Positions 1 through 9,802 of a stretch of 64,000 nt of DNA are shown here, in pieces. The stretch comes from Prionace glauca (Eukaryota > Chordata > Chondrichthyes > Carcharhiniformes > Carcharhinidae). Location: contig CM075760.1 of the NCBI GenBank assembly GCA_037974335.1, positions 47,450,138 to 47,514,137 on the forward strand. The letters run 5' to 3'. The notes beneath the pieces are model-generated. The model ran no database searches, was not told where the DNA came from, and saw nothing but the letters and a program-made list of their open reading frames with translations. Each line of letters starts with the position of its first letter. Positions within the stretch are counted from its first letter, which is position 1. The position numbers and the translations under genes were made by a program.

Positions 1-342
1 CCTCTCAGTTACTACAATCTGGACCTTGTATCAGTAATCTCTGCCCTAAACCACTCTCAGTTATTTCAATCTGGGCCTTGTATCAGTAATCTCTGCCCTA
101 AACCTCTCTCAGTTATTACAATCTGGGCCGTGTATCACTACTCTTTGCCCTAAACCTCTCTCAGTTATTACAATCTGGGCCTTGTGTCAGTAATCTCTGC
201 CCAAAACCTCTCTCAGTTATTACAATCTGGGCCTTGTATCAGTAATCTCTGCCCTAAACCTCTCTCAGGTATTACAATCTGGGTCTTATATCAGTAATCG
301 CTGTCCTAAACCTCCCCCAGTTATTACGATCTAGACCTTAAA
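1..342. repeat. 52-bp tandem repeat (minisatellite)
   Basis: About 6.6 head-to-tail copies of a 52-bp unit. The word CTCTCAG recurs at 2, 54, 106 and 158, fixing the period. Copies differ by a few bases and the last is the most diverged. The array may continue left of the window. Confidence 0.93.
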
Positions 343-500
343 CAGAGGACACAGAGATTTAATATAATTGACCTCAGAGTTGAAGGGGGCGAAAGGAGAT
401 TTTCTTACACAATAGTATGATCTGGAATGCACAACCTTTCAGGTGCTAGAAGCAGGTTTAATCATAACTATAAAAGGAAATTGGATGAATATTGACAGAG
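343..500 (+). mobile_element. CR1-type LINE 3' fragment
   Basis: The segment matches the 3' coding end of CR1-like LINEs, with a degenerate 'GATCTGGAATGCAC..CCT' block followed by 'GGAAATTGGATGAATA'. It is old and heavily mutated. Confidence 0.5.
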
Positions 501-671
501 TTATTGTGAATTGGATTAATGAAATACTTCACTCATCTTTGTGACATTTTGAATGGTTCCCCCGTAAGATTTTAATATTGAATCTTTTCCTTCACAACGT
601 GTCTGAAACAGAAGATTAAACCCTTGGGTTTGATGAGCTGTCAGATCTGTTTCCTATGTGTCTGTGTAACT
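501..671. other. Unassigned
   Basis: AT-rich sequence with no recognised gene or repeat. Confidence 0.4.
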
Positions 672-852
672 TGAGAACACAGTAAAAAGTCTGACAACAC
701 CAGGTTTTAATCCAACTGATTTATTTGATAATATTCTCACAAGCAAGCAAGCTTTCGAGAATATTATCAAATAAATCGGTTGGACTAAAACCTGGTGTTG
801 TCAGACTTTTTACTGTGTTTACGCCAGTCCAACGCCGGCGTACCCACATCAT
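672..852. mobile_element. Foldback element made of Penelope-like 3' ends
   Basis: Left arm (about 676-745) and right arm (about 750-822) are near-perfect inverted copies, separated by only a few bases (CAAGCAAG). The arms carry the terminal words AAAAAGTCTGACAACACC and GGTGTTGTCAGACTTTTT. The right side continues with CAGTCCAACGCCGGCGTACC. The same arms end the Penelope-like element at 24,834-25,290, so this is probably a minimal palindromic derivative. Confidence 0.75.
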
Positions 853-1264
853 AACTTGAGAACTGCAGATAACCATGAGATGGAACTGATTATTTTCAGT
901 TCCTCTAACAGATATATCTCAGATATCGGGAATCTCAGGAGATCCTCATGCCCTCATTATTCCCTCCCCAAATATAACAGCTCTCAGTCAGGCTGAGTCA
1001 GTCACATGTGTCTCTGTTATAATGTTTCCACTTCTATTTTATCACTCACTTCCCAGTGATACTCACCATAACACAGACAGTTTAAAATATCATTGCTCCC
1101 TTACATCTTCTCCTCCTATTGTAATCGGATGTTTGTTGGGCCTCTTGTCTCCCTTAAAGTCAGATTACCTGCAGTTCAAATGACCTCAGAGACACTGAAA
1201 CTGACCTTTGTGATTAATATTATACCAGATTCCAGTCAGCTCCAGGAGCTGCAGTTGTAAAATA
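853..1264. other. Unassigned, about 410 bp
   Basis: No open finger array, LINE or SINE is recognisable. The text near 960-1200 resembles 5' non-coding sequence around the ZNF loci, but I cannot align it convincingly. Confidence 0.3.
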
Positions 1265-1416
1265 CAGTAAGAAGTCTCACCACACCAGGTTTAAATTCAA
1301 CCAGCTTATTTGATAGTAAAGCTTGTGGGATTACTATCAAATAAACTGGTTGAACTTCAACCTAGTGTTGTGAGACTTCTTACTGGATTTACCCCAGTCC
1401 AACGCCGGCATCTCTA
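1265..1416. mobile_element. Foldback element, second subtype
   Basis: Inverted arms at about 1265-1317 and 1331-1386. Terminal words are CAGTAAGAAGTCTCACCACA and GTTGTGAGACTTCTTACTG, and the right side is followed by CAGTCCAACGCCGGCATC. The arms differ from the 672-852 copy (AAGAAGTCTC against AAAAAGTCTG), so this is a different subfamily of the same palindromic PLE-end family. Confidence 0.72.
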
Positions 1417-1664
1417 TGTAATGACTACCATCGACGTTGTAAAATACAGCAGAGTTGGAATAACAGACAGGTTATTGTTTGATACTGACAGTGGCAGAGT
1501 AACACACACTGGAATTTAAATACATGATATCAATAGACCATGACTCACTCACACTATCAAATGAAACCTAAACTTTGGTTATGGTGCACTGGATACTGAC
1601 TGTACTATCATTACATTGGATCTAATGCTGTGTTCACTAACATACTGCAATGTGACTCTTATTA

Positions 1665-2080
1665 GATCTCATTGAGATCTCATTGAGACGTATAAGATGA
1701 TGAATGGGATGGATAGGTTAGAGGTGGAGAGACTGTTCCCGCTCAAAAAAGACAGTAGGACTAGGGGGCACAGCCTCAAGATAAAGGGGGGGGCGGTTTA
1801 GAACAGAGTTGAGGAGGAACTTCTTCACTCAAAGGGTGGTGAATCTCTGGAATTCTCTGCCCGTTGAAGTGGTGGAGGCTGCCTCGCTAAATATTTTTAA
1901 GAAACGGGTTGATGGGTTTTTGATAAGAGAAGGGATTAAGGGTTATGGGGAGAGGGCGGGAAGGTGGAGCTGAGTCACGACAGATCAGCCATGATCTTAT
2001 TGAATGGCGGGGCAGGCTCGAAGGGCCAGATGGCCTACTCCTGCTCCTATTTCTTATGTTCTTATGTTCTTATTATGTGA
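1665..2080 (+). mobile_element. CR1-type LINE, family 1, 3' end
   Basis: Encodes the tail of the RT protein (ETYKMMNGMDRLEVERLFP, then FFTQRVVNLWNSLPVEVVEA) and ends in the tandem tail TTCTTATGTTCTTATG. It is 5' truncated, with an 11-bp doubling of GATCTCATTGA at its left edge. Confidence 0.9.
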
Positions 2081-2219
2081 ACAAACACTGTTTATGTTAC
2101 ACTCAGAGTCAGTCAGTGTTTTGCTGTGTTTTCTCTGTGCTCCATCTCCACTCTGATTGGACTGGAGCCTGTGTGTGTGTCATTGTTACACTGAGACTCT
2201 GTTATTATTGGACAAGCAG

Positions 2220-2650
2220 CAAGTCACTGTCACAATGCCCGGCTGATCGACGGCGGCGTGGACCAATGGAAAGAGGGGGCGGTGCTGGAGGACTGAACGG
2301 GAGCGCTCGGTCCTCCAACCAATAGGAGCGAAAGAGGGGCGGACCCAGCTCTGATTGGAGCATGCGCAGTGTGAGTAATGGCGGTGGAAAGCAGGCTTTG
2401 TTTTGGGCTGGGAAATCTGTCAGAGGTGATTGACGGTACGCAGAGAGCAATGGATCGCCCTGCTGGGTGAAAGCGCTGCGTAAGCATGTTGTGTAAGCAG
2501 CAAATCGCGTAAGAGAGCTTCCCGGACCCAGTTTCTACTGAGCAGGGCCGCAGCTCCTCAGGTTCGCGCCGAGTTAACGTTCGCCATCTTTATTGGGGGC
2601 AACATACACAGCAGTGCGCACGCGCGGCCGCCATGTTTGTAGAGGGCAAT
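2220..2650. promoter_or_regulatory. GC-rich promoter-like region (probably of ZNF locus A)
   Basis: CpG density rises sharply. CCAAT-type boxes are present in both orientations (ACCAATGG, ACCAATAGG, TGATTGG). The block GATTGGAGCATGCGCAGTGTG is closely similar to the H/I promoter near 51,210, which ties it to ZNF promoters. A donor-like GTGAGT follows at about 2,370. The nearest plus-strand ZNF is locus A at 7.7 kb, with a LINE between them. Assignment to A is inference. Confidence 0.6.
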
Positions 2651-2784
2651 GATGTCATTAAGTGGGAGGCGCTTGTTCCCCATTGTTCAGAATGGAGACA
2701 ACTTCTCCATCAAACTGCATCAACTCTCTGAGTCCCAATGTCTCATTGATGAGGCAGAGCGGTGTCAGAGAAGGAAACATAAAG

Positions 2785-3165
2785 GGAAATAAAAACAGAA
2801 AATACTGTAAAATCTAAGCAGGTCTGACAGCATCTGTGGAGAGAGAATAGAACGCTCTCTCCACTCACATTGTCTGTACCTTTGAGACTTGATTACCTGT
2901 AAAAAAATTTGCATTCCAATCATTATAATGTAAATTGAGTTTGTGTCTTTCTCTGCCTTGTTTGTGGACAGAACTCCCACTCACCTGACGAACGAGCAGC
3001 ACACAGAAAGCTAGTGGATTTTGCTACCAAATAAACCCGTTGTACTTTAATCTGGTGCATTGAGACTTCTTACTGTGTTTACCCCGGTCCAACACCGCCA
3101 TCTCCACTTCAGAGAAAATAGAAGCAACGTTTCGAGACTGGATGACCCATAAAGCTTGTACATGT
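2785..3165. repeat. Unclassified interspersed repeat split by a PLE
   Basis: The head (about 2785-2856: AAACAGAAAATACTG ... GAGAGAATAGAA) and tail (about 3109-3165: GAGAAAATAGAAGCAACG ... GATGACCC) belong to one dispersed repeat. Other copies lie near 30,045, 34,885 (minus) and 50,690. A Penelope-like 3' end separates the halves. Confidence 0.6.
2857..3108 (+). mobile_element. Penelope-like element 3' end, nested
   Basis: Runs parallel to the right arm of the 36.8-37.5 kb palindrome: a CACTCACATTGTCTGTACC block, then CTACCAAATAAACC, then TGAGACTTCTTACTGTGTTT and TCCAACACCGCCATCTCC. It is flanked by an imperfect 12-bp duplication, GAGARAATAGAA, which looks like the target-site duplication. 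Confidence 0.7.
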
Positions 3166-3327
3166 GTAAACAGAGCATGTAAACTCCTGCACCTCCACGT
3201 ACCTTTGTACACCTCTATCAATCTACTTTGCTCCAAGGAGAACAACCCCAATTTATCTGAAGAAAGAGACACTGCAAGAAGGTAAAAGTGAAGGTAAGAA
3301 TTTTATAATTTTTCTTAAATAATTTAA

Positions 3328-3505
3328 TTGGTGCTCGAAATGTCATTCAGTGGGGTTAAGTGCTGCACCTGTGAGATGTGGGAGATCTGTGATGCTTCCA
3401 GCGTCTCGGATGACTATGTCTACAGGAAGTGTACCCCACTGCAGCTCCTTACGGCCAGCATGGATAAGTTGGAGCAGCAGTTGGGCGCACTTAGCAGCGT
3501 GAAGA
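3328..3505 (+). mobile_element. CR1-type LINE ORF1 N-terminal fragment
   Basis: The reading frame shows a Cys-rich start (KCCTCEMWEICDASSVSDDY) followed by a leucine-rich coiled-coil-like stretch (LLTASMDKLEQQLGALSSV). I recognise this arrangement from vertebrate CR1/L2 ORF1 proteins. The frame is cut at 3506 by the 3' end of the minus-strand LINE, which seems to have inserted into it. Confidence 0.55.
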
Positions 3506-3587
3506 TAGAACATAGAACATTACAGCACAAACAGGCCCTTCGGCCCTCGAGTTGCGCCGATCGCATCAACCCCACCAATCTATAGAC

Positions 3588-6554
3588 CTATCTATAACCC
3601 CCAATCCCATTAAACCCCATATACTCATCCAGAAGTCTTTTAAAAGACCCCAGCGAGTTCGCCTCCACCACCGACGACGGCAGTCGATTCCATTCACTCA
3701 CCACCCTCTGAGTGAAAAACTTACCCCTAACTTCACCTCTGTACTTCCCTCCCCGCACCTTAAATCTGTGTCCTCTCGTAGCGACCATTTCAACCCGGGG
3801 AAATAGCCTCTGAGAGTCCACCCTATCTATTCCTCTCAACATTTTATAAACTTCTATCAGGTCGCCTCTCAACCTTCGCCTTTCCAGGGAAAAGAGTCCC
3901 AGCTCCCTCAACCTATCTTCATAAGGCATGCCTCCCAGTCCAGGCAACATCCTTGTAAATCTCCTCTGCACCCTTTCAATAGCTTCTACGTCTTTCCTGT
4001 AGTGAGGCGACCAGAACTGCGCACAGTACTCCAAATGAGGCCTGACGAGGGTCCTGTAAAGTTGCAGCATTACCTCCCGACTCCTAAACTCAATCCCTCG
4101 ATTAATGAAGGCCAGTACACCATACGCCTTCTTGACCACCTCCTCCACCTGCGAGGCCGATTTAAGAGTCCTGTGAACCCAGACCCCGAGATCCTTCTGC
4201 TCTTCAACGCTACTAAGACCCCTGCCCTTAATAGTGTACTCGTTCATCCCGTTGGTTCTGCCGAAATGGACGACTACACATTTATCCACGTTGAAGTCCA
4301 TCTGCCACTTCTCCGCCCATTCCTGCATCCTATCTATGTCCTGCTGCAACTTTTGACATCCTTCCAGACCATCCACAACACCGCCGACCTTCGTGTCATC
4401 AGCGAACTTGCTAACCCATCCCTCCACTTCCTCATCCAGGTCATTTATGAAAATGACAAACAGCAAGGGTCCCAGAACAGATCCCTGGGGCACCCCACTG
4501 GTGACTGACCTCCATTCTGAAAAAGACCCATCCACAACCACTCTCTGCCTTCTGCAGGCAAGCCAGTTCTGGATCCACAAGGCCAAAGGCCCTTGGATCC
4601 CATGCCCTCTCACCTTCTCAAGAAGTCTTGCATGGGGGACCTTATCAAAAGCCTTGCTGAAGTCCATGTACACTACGTCCACGGCACTTCCTTCGTCAAT
4701 GTGTTCAGTCACATTATCGAAGAACTCAACTAGGCTCGTAAGGCACGACCTGCCCTTGACAAATCCATGCTGACTATTCCTGATCATGTCAAACCTCTCC
4801 AAATGCTCGTAAATCTTGTCCCTCAGAAGCCTCTCCATCAGCTTACCAACCACTGAGGTCAGACTCACCGGACGGTAATTTCCCGGGCTATCTCTGTTCC
4901 CTTTCTTGAAAATAGGGACTACATCCGCAATCCTCCAATCTTCCGGAACCTCTCCCGTCTCCATTGACGACGCAAAGATCATCGCCAAGGGCTCTGCAAT
5001 CACTTCACTGGCCTCCCACAGTATCCTGGGGTACATCCCATCTGGTCCCGGCGACTTATCTACCTTGATAGAATTCAAAACTTCTAACACATCCTCCTCC
5101 TTAATGTCCACGTACTCAATCTTTTCCACCTGCTGCAAGTCCATAGCAAGATCTCCCAAATCAGCTTCCACTGTGAATACTGATGCAAAGTACTCATTAA
5201 GCACCTCCGCCATTTCTTCTGGTTCTACACAGACCTTTCCCCCTTCATCTTTTATAGGTCCTATCCTTTCCCTTCTCACCCTTTTACCTTTCACATACTT
5301 ATAGAAGGCCTTGGGATTTTCCTTAATCTTACCCGCCAAGGTCTTCTCATGACCCCTTCTGGCTCTCCTAATTTCCCTTTTAACCTCCTTTCTACAGTCC
5401 TTATATTCTTCAAGATCCTTAACCTCTCCTAGTTCCCTGAACCTTTTGAACACCTTCCTCTTCCTCCTGACTAGGTTCAACACAGCCTTCGTGCACCACG
5501 GTTCCCGCGACCTACCAAAACCCCCTTGCCTTATCGGAACATTGTCATGCAGAGCGCCAGACAAACATTCCTTGAATATCCGCCACCTTCCTTCGGTACT
5601 TTTCCCTAAGAATGCCTCCTTCCAGTTTATTTGTCCAAGTAACTTCCTGACTTCTTCGTATCTCCCCTTACTCCAGACAAACACCTTCCTAGCCTGTCTG
5701 ATCCTATCTCGTTCCAATGCAATTGTGAAGGAGATAGAATTATGGTCACCATTCCCAAGATGCTCTCCTACCGAGAGATCCATCACCTGCCCTGGTTCAT
5801 TCGCCAGTACCAGGTCAAGTACTGCCTCTCCCCTCATAGGCTTGTCCACATACTGTGTCAGGAAACCTTCCTGAACACACCTAACAAACTCCTCTCCAGC
5901 CAAACCCCTTACTCTAGGGATATTCCAGTCGATGTTTGGGAAATTGAAGTCTCCCATCACGACAACTCTGTTTTTAATACATTTCTCCAGAATCTGGTTC
6001 CCTATCTGCACTTCAACTTCCCTGTCACTATTGGGCGGCCTATAGAATACACCCAGCAAAGTTTTCGACCCTTTGCTGTTCGTAACTTCCACCCACAGAG
6101 ACTCTGTAGAAAGTCCCTCCACGGCATCCTCTTTCTCTGCAGCCATGACACTGTCCCTTATTAACAGTGCCACTCCACCACCTCTTCTGCCAGCCTCCCT
6201 GTCCTTCCTGAAACATCTGAAACCTGGCACCTGAAGTACCCAGTCCTGTCCCTGAGACATCCAAGTCTCCGTAATGGCCACCACATCACATTCCCAAGCA
6301 GCTATCCACGCCCTAAGCTCATCTACCTTATTTACTATACTCCTTGCATTAAAATATACACACTTCAGCCCCTCAGTCTGGGCATTTCCCTTCTCCACCC
6401 CCTGTCTAACCTCCCTCCCATGTTTCCTGCGGTCCTCCCCTATCTTTAAAGTATTAAAGCACATGCATTTCAAACCCTGCTCCGCCCCACCCCCACTACA
6501 CCGTGCCTTGCATTCCCCATCTATGCCCCCCTCCCTTTCACCCCCTCTACTCAA
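3588..6554 (-). CDS. LINE ORF2: AP endonuclease and reverse transcriptase
   Basis: Open frame of 988 codons with no internal stop. Order of parts: a basic N-terminal stretch; an APE-type endonuclease from about residue 60 (FNARSIVNK, AITETW, VVMGDFNFPNIDW, and GDHNSI where SDH is usual); a reverse transcriptase ([46 protein letters not shown] and the FADD catalytic box); and the CR1-type C-terminal region (HLEYCAQFWSPHY, FTQRVVSEWNRLP). In this family the protein nicks target DNA and primes cDNA synthesis from it. The frame begins at a TTG; the first in-frame ATG is near 6464, so the true start is uncertain. It sits 18 bp downstream of the ORF1 stop. The intact frame suggests a young copy, but the missing 5' end means it probably cannot move by itself. 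Confidence 0.9.
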   Translation of the reverse strand: MSRGGEREGGIDGECKARCSGGGAEQGLKCMCFNTLKIGEDRRKHGREVRQGVEKGNAQTEGLKCVYFNARSIVNKVDELRAWIAAWECDVVAITETWMSQGQDWVLQVPGFRCFRKDREAGRRGGGVALLIRDSVMAAEKEDAVEGLSTESLWVEVTNSKGSKTLLGVFYRPPNSDREVEVQIGNQILEKCIKNRVVVMGDFNFPNIDWNIPRVRGLAGEEFVRCVQEGFLTQYVDKPMRGEAVLDLVLANEPGQVMDLSVGEHLGNGDHNSISFTIALERDRIRQARKVFVWSKGRYEEVRKLLGQINWKEAFLGKSTEGRWRIFKECLSGALHDNVPIRQGGFGRSREPWCTKAVLNLVRRKRKVFKRFRELGEVKDLEEYKDCRKEVKREIRRARRGHEKTLAGKIKENPKAFYKYVKGKRVRRERIGPIKDEGGKVCVEPEEMAEVLNEYFASVFTVEADLGDLAMDLQQVEKIEYVDIKEEDVLEVLNSIKVDKSPGPDGMYPRILWEASEVIAEPLAMIFASSMETGEVPEDWRIADVVPIFKKGNRDSPGNYRPVSLTSVVGKLMERLLRDKIYEHLERFDMIRNSQHGFVKGRSCLTSLVEFFDNVTEHIDEGSAVDVVYMDFSKAFDKVPHARLLEKVRGHGIQGPLALWIQNWLACRRQRVVVDGSFSEWRSVTSGVPQGSVLGPLLFVIFINDLDEEVEGWVSKFADDTKVGGVVDGLEGCQKLQQDIDRMQEWAEKWQMDFNVDKCVVVHFGRTNGMNEYTIKGRGLSSVEEQKDLGVWVHRTLKSASQVEEVVKKAYGVLAFINRGIEFRSREVMLQLYRTLVRPHLEYCAQFWSPHYRKDVEAIERVQRRFTRMLPGLGGMPYEDRLRELGLFSLERRRLRGDLIEVYKMLRGIDRVDSQRLFPRVEMVATRGHRFKVRGGKYRGEVRGKFFTQRVVSEWNRLPSSVVEANSLGSFKRLLDEYMGFNGIGGYR

Positions 6555-6572
6555 TATCCCACCCCCCCCAAA

Positions 6573-6959
6573 TCAGTTTAAACCTCCCCGCATAGCCTTT
6601 GCAAATTTACCCCCCAGGATATTGATTCCCCTCTGGTTCAGGTGTAAACCATCACTCATATAGAGGTCCCACCTTCCCCAGAATGAGCCCCAATTGCTTA
6701 AGTACCTGAACCCCTCCCTCCTGCACCATCCCCTCAGCCACGAGTTCAAACTTTCCCTCTCTCTATTCCTCTCTAAACTATCCCGTGGCACAGGCAAGAG
6801 TCCGGATATAACTACTCTTCCAGACTTGGCCTTTAGTTTCCACCCCAACTCCATAAATCTTTGTTTAATATCCCCTTCCCTTAATCTCCCTATGTCATGT
6901 GTCCCCACATGAACTATAACTTGGGGTTGATCCCCCGGCTGGACTGGTTCAAGCTTCCA
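6573..6959 (-). CDS. LINE ORF1 C-terminal part (esterase-like), 5' truncated
   Basis: The frame is open from the truncation point to a stop at 6573. It includes QPQVIVHVGTHDIGR near its start and DGLHLNQRG near its end. These resemble the G-x-N-D and D-x-x-H blocks of SGNH/GDSL hydrolases, matching the esterase domain known in CR1 ORF1 proteins. The blocks are about 80 residues apart. The upstream part, including the nucleophile serine block, is missing. As it stands it cannot encode a working ORF1 protein. Confidence 0.65.
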   Translation of the reverse strand, partial: WKLEPVQPGDQPQVIVHVGTHDIGRLREGDIKQRFMELGWKLKAKSGRVVISGLLPVPRDSLERNRERESLNSWLRGWCRREGFRYLSNWGSFWGRWDLYMSDGLHLNQRGINILGGKFAKAMRGGLN

Positions 6960-6989
6960 GCTTAGATAGGTAACTGAGTCACACCCACA

Positions 6990-7065
6990 GTCAATATCAA
7001 CAACAAGCTGAATTTATATAGCACCTCTACCATCCTTAACACATCCCAAAACCCCTCACAAGAAT
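6990..7065 (-). mobile_element. Fragment of tRNA-type SINE (same family as 47.6 kb)
   Basis: TGAATTTATATAGCACCTCT followed by CATCCCAAAACCCCTCACA matches the 3' portion of the SINE seen on the minus strand near 47,605. Short and diverged. Confidence 0.4.
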
Positions 7066-7474
7066 GTTGACAGTCCCACACTGGGCTCTGATGAAAGGTC
7101 ATCAAGCAAACATGAAGACTGTTTCTCCCTTCAGAGATGGAGACTGAACACCTGAGTATTTCCCGAATCTGGGGGATTTTGCTTCTGGCCAATGTTAAAA
7201 CCTGTGATTCCTGATACGTCTGAGTTTAAATCTCCAATTTGGTCCCCAGAATACCCGGGAAAATATTTGTAAAATAAAAAGGGAAACACATGGACGTTAT
7301 GGAGTCCTGGTCCTGCCAGCAGATCTTTGGGAGCTGGAAAGAGAGCAGCAAGCAGAACTTCAGATAATAATCTGATCAACCCCAGTGTCACATGCTGGTA
7401 AATATAGGAGGAGGAGGATCGAGCAGACCAAAGGAAGGCTGAAGAGATGGTGCAAGGAGAGTATTATATTCCTG
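7066..7474. other. Unassigned, about 410 bp upstream of ZNF locus A
   Basis: No recognised repeat. By position it could contain intron or leader sequence of locus A, but I cannot identify a splice site with confidence. Confidence 0.3.
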
Positions 7475-7580
7475 AAGATAATGAAGGACATTAATGAACC
7501 AGTTTCTTACAACAGTCCAACAGTTTTCATGGTCACTTTTTCCTAGTGCCAGACCCAAAAATTACCAGATTCATTCAGCT
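7475..7580 (-). mobile_element. tRNA-type SINE fragment
   Basis: Contains AAGGACATTAATGAACCAG and a degenerate block ending AAATTACCAGATTCATT, the same text as the SINE copies near 54.1, 56.0 and 57.1 kb. The head is absent. Confidence 0.5.
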
Positions 7581-7727
7581 CAATTTCACAACCTCCCTTT
7601 CTATCTCACTCCCTTTTTTTGTTTTAAATCTGTCTGACAGGGTGTTAGAAGGGGAGGGTTTGCAGTTGGGAGACTGAAACTGAACATCAGGATCTGAGTT
7701 TATCATAACCTGAATAGGATTTTGAAC

Positions 7728-9802
7728 ATGGAAGGAAACATCACGGTTCAGGGTGGAGAGAAACCGTACACACGTTCTGCTTGTGGACAAGGTTTCAGCC
7801 AATCACCTGGCCTTTTAAGACATGAAGGCAGTCACAACAGAGAGAAACCGTAGAAATGCAAGGACTGTGGGAAAGGATTTGATTATCCAGTTACACTGGA
7901 AACTCATCGGCACAGTTACACTGGGGAGAAGCTGTTCACCTGCTCCACATGTGGGAAGGGATTCATTCAGTCATTCGCTATGATGGCAAACCAACATAGT
8001 CACACTGGAGAGAGGCTGGTCGCCTGCCCCAAATGTGGGAAGGGATTTGCTCAATCATCCCAATTGCTGACACACCAGAGAATTCACACTGGGGAGAGAC
8101 CGTTCACCTGCTCTGAATGTGGAAAAGGATTCATTCAGTCGTCTCACCTGCACCAATGTAGTCACACTGGGGAGAGGCCATTTACCTGCTTTGTCTTTGG
8201 GAAGGCATTCACTCAGTCATCCCATCTACAGAAACACCAGTAAGATCACACTGGGGAGGGACTATTCACCTGGTCTGTGTGTGGGAAGGGAGTCACTCAG
8301 TCATCTGATCTGCTGTTGCACCAGTAAATTCACTCTGGAGACAGACCATTCATCTGTTCCAAATGTGGGAAGGGATTCATTCCATCATCTCACCTACAGA
8401 CTCACCATCGAGTTCACATTGATGGGAGACCTTTTAAGTTGTGGACACTATTATAAAAGCTCCAGGAAACTGATGTAGCATCAACATATTCACTCTGATC
8501 AGAAACCATTCAGGTGTTCTCATTGTGGGACTGGGTTCAGGCAATCATAAGAACATAAGAACATAAGAAATAGGAGCAGGAGTAGGCCATCTGGCCCTTC
8601 GAGCCTGCCCCGCCATTCAATAAGATCATGGCTGATCTGTCGTGACTCAGCTCCACCTTCCCGCCCTCTCCCCATAACCCTTAATCCCTTCTCTTATCAA
8701 AAACCCATCAACCCGTTTCTTAAAAATATTTAGCGAGGCAGCCTCCACCACTTCAACGGGCAGAGAATTCCAGAGATTCACCACCCTTTGAGTGAAGAAG
8801 TTCCTCCTCAACTCTGTTCTAAACCGCCCCCCCTTTATCTTGAGGCTGTGCCCCCTAGTCCTACTGTCTTTTATGAGCGGGAACAGTCTCTCCACCTCTA
8901 TCCTATCCATCCCATTCATCATCTCATACGTCTCAATGAGATCTCCCCTCATTCTTCTAAACTCTAACGAGTACAAGCCTAGTTTATTCAGCCTCTCCTC
9001 ATAGCTCAATCCCCTCAACTCCGGTATCAGCCGAGTAAACCTCCTCTGCACTCCCTCCAGGGCCAAAACATCCTTGCGCAGGTGCGGCGCCCAAAACTGC
9101 ACACAGTACTCCAGCTGCGGCCTCACCAATGCCCTATACAGCTGCAGCAAGACCTCCCTACTTTTATATTCAATCCCCTTCGCTATGAAGGCCAGCATCC
9201 CATTCGCCTTCCTGACCACCTGCTGCACCTGCAAGCTGGGTTTTTGCGACTCATGCACAAGGACCCCGAGGTCCCTCTGCACCGTCGCCTGCTGCAGTTT
9301 TTCGCCCCGTAAGTAATAGTCCTTCCTACCATTCCTCCTACCAAAGTGGACCACCTCATCTGTCCACCGTGTACACCAGTGAATTCACACCAGGGAGAAG
9401 CTGTTAATCTGTTCTGATTGTGGGAAAGGATTTGCTCAGTCATCTGACCTACTAACACACCAACAAATTCACACTAGGGAGACAGCATTCACTTGCCTCA
9501 AGTATGAGAAGGGATTTATTAATTCAACCAACCTGCTGAGACACCGTAAGGTTCACACTGCGAGAGAGACATTTCTTATCCTCCAAGTGAGGGAAGAAAT
9601 TCACTCAGTTATCTTTTAAACACCCATACGTTCACACTAACTGGAGAACTTGTAAATGCAAAGTCCCCAGGAATTGTTATATAGGTTGCCAGGAACTGAT
9701 GTCTCATCAATGTGTTCACACTGATGAGGTGTTCTCATTGTGGGACTGGGTTCACCATTCATCTCAACTCACTGTACACCATCAAATTTACACTGGAGAG
9801 GG
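7728..9802 (+). pseudogene. ZNF locus A, C2H2 finger pseudogene split by a LINE
   Basis: Begins [15 protein letters not shown], the classic leader of vertebrate finger arrays, and continues with about a dozen finger units (CGKGF..SS.L..HQ..H, linker TGERPF). Codon 42 is a TAG where the family has Trp (KPWKC), and more stops follow in later fingers (for example HQ* near 8240 and 8325). A family 1 LINE (8547-9357) sits inside a finger, after which finger text resumes ([20 protein letters not shown]) and fades near 9800. It also has KPF(R/K)C-type fingers such as GTGFR, linking it to the F/H/I subfamily. It clearly cannot make a full protein. It matters because it keeps the ancestral leader fingers that other loci have turned into untranslated sequence. 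Confidence 0.9.
8547..9357 (-). mobile_element. CR1-type LINE, family 1, 5' truncated, inside ZNF A
   Basis: Minus-strand copy with tail units AAGAACAT at 8547. An open frame (8647-9354) covers the RT C-terminal region (MVHFGRRNGRKDYYLRGEKL ... FFTQRVVNLWNSLPVEV). The finger text on both sides (GFRQS before, CHCTVHQ-like after) shows the insertion point. The long open frame means it is younger than most copies here. Confidence 0.93.

Larger units (their letters stand above)
3506..6960 (-). mobile_element. CR1-type LINE, family 2, nearly full ORF2, 5' truncated in ORF1
   Basis: About 3.45 kb on the minus strand. It has the 3' tail TTCTATGTTCTATG, a complete ORF2 frame and the C-terminal end of ORF1. 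The 5' side stops abruptly near 6960 inside ORF1, the usual mark of incomplete reverse transcription. I see no convincing long target-site duplication, only a shared GATAG. Shorter copies of the same family are at 42,396-44,337 and 44,612-45,801. Confidence 0.92.

Noticed and set aside
1-342. CRISPR-like array
   Set aside because: The 52-bp units are contiguous with no unique spacers, and the genome is clearly eukaryotic.
3552-6663. Plus-strand open frames across the LINE at 3.5-6.9 kb
   Set aside because: They are antisense to the clear endonuclease/RT frame, have no recognisable domain and recur over every LINE copy.
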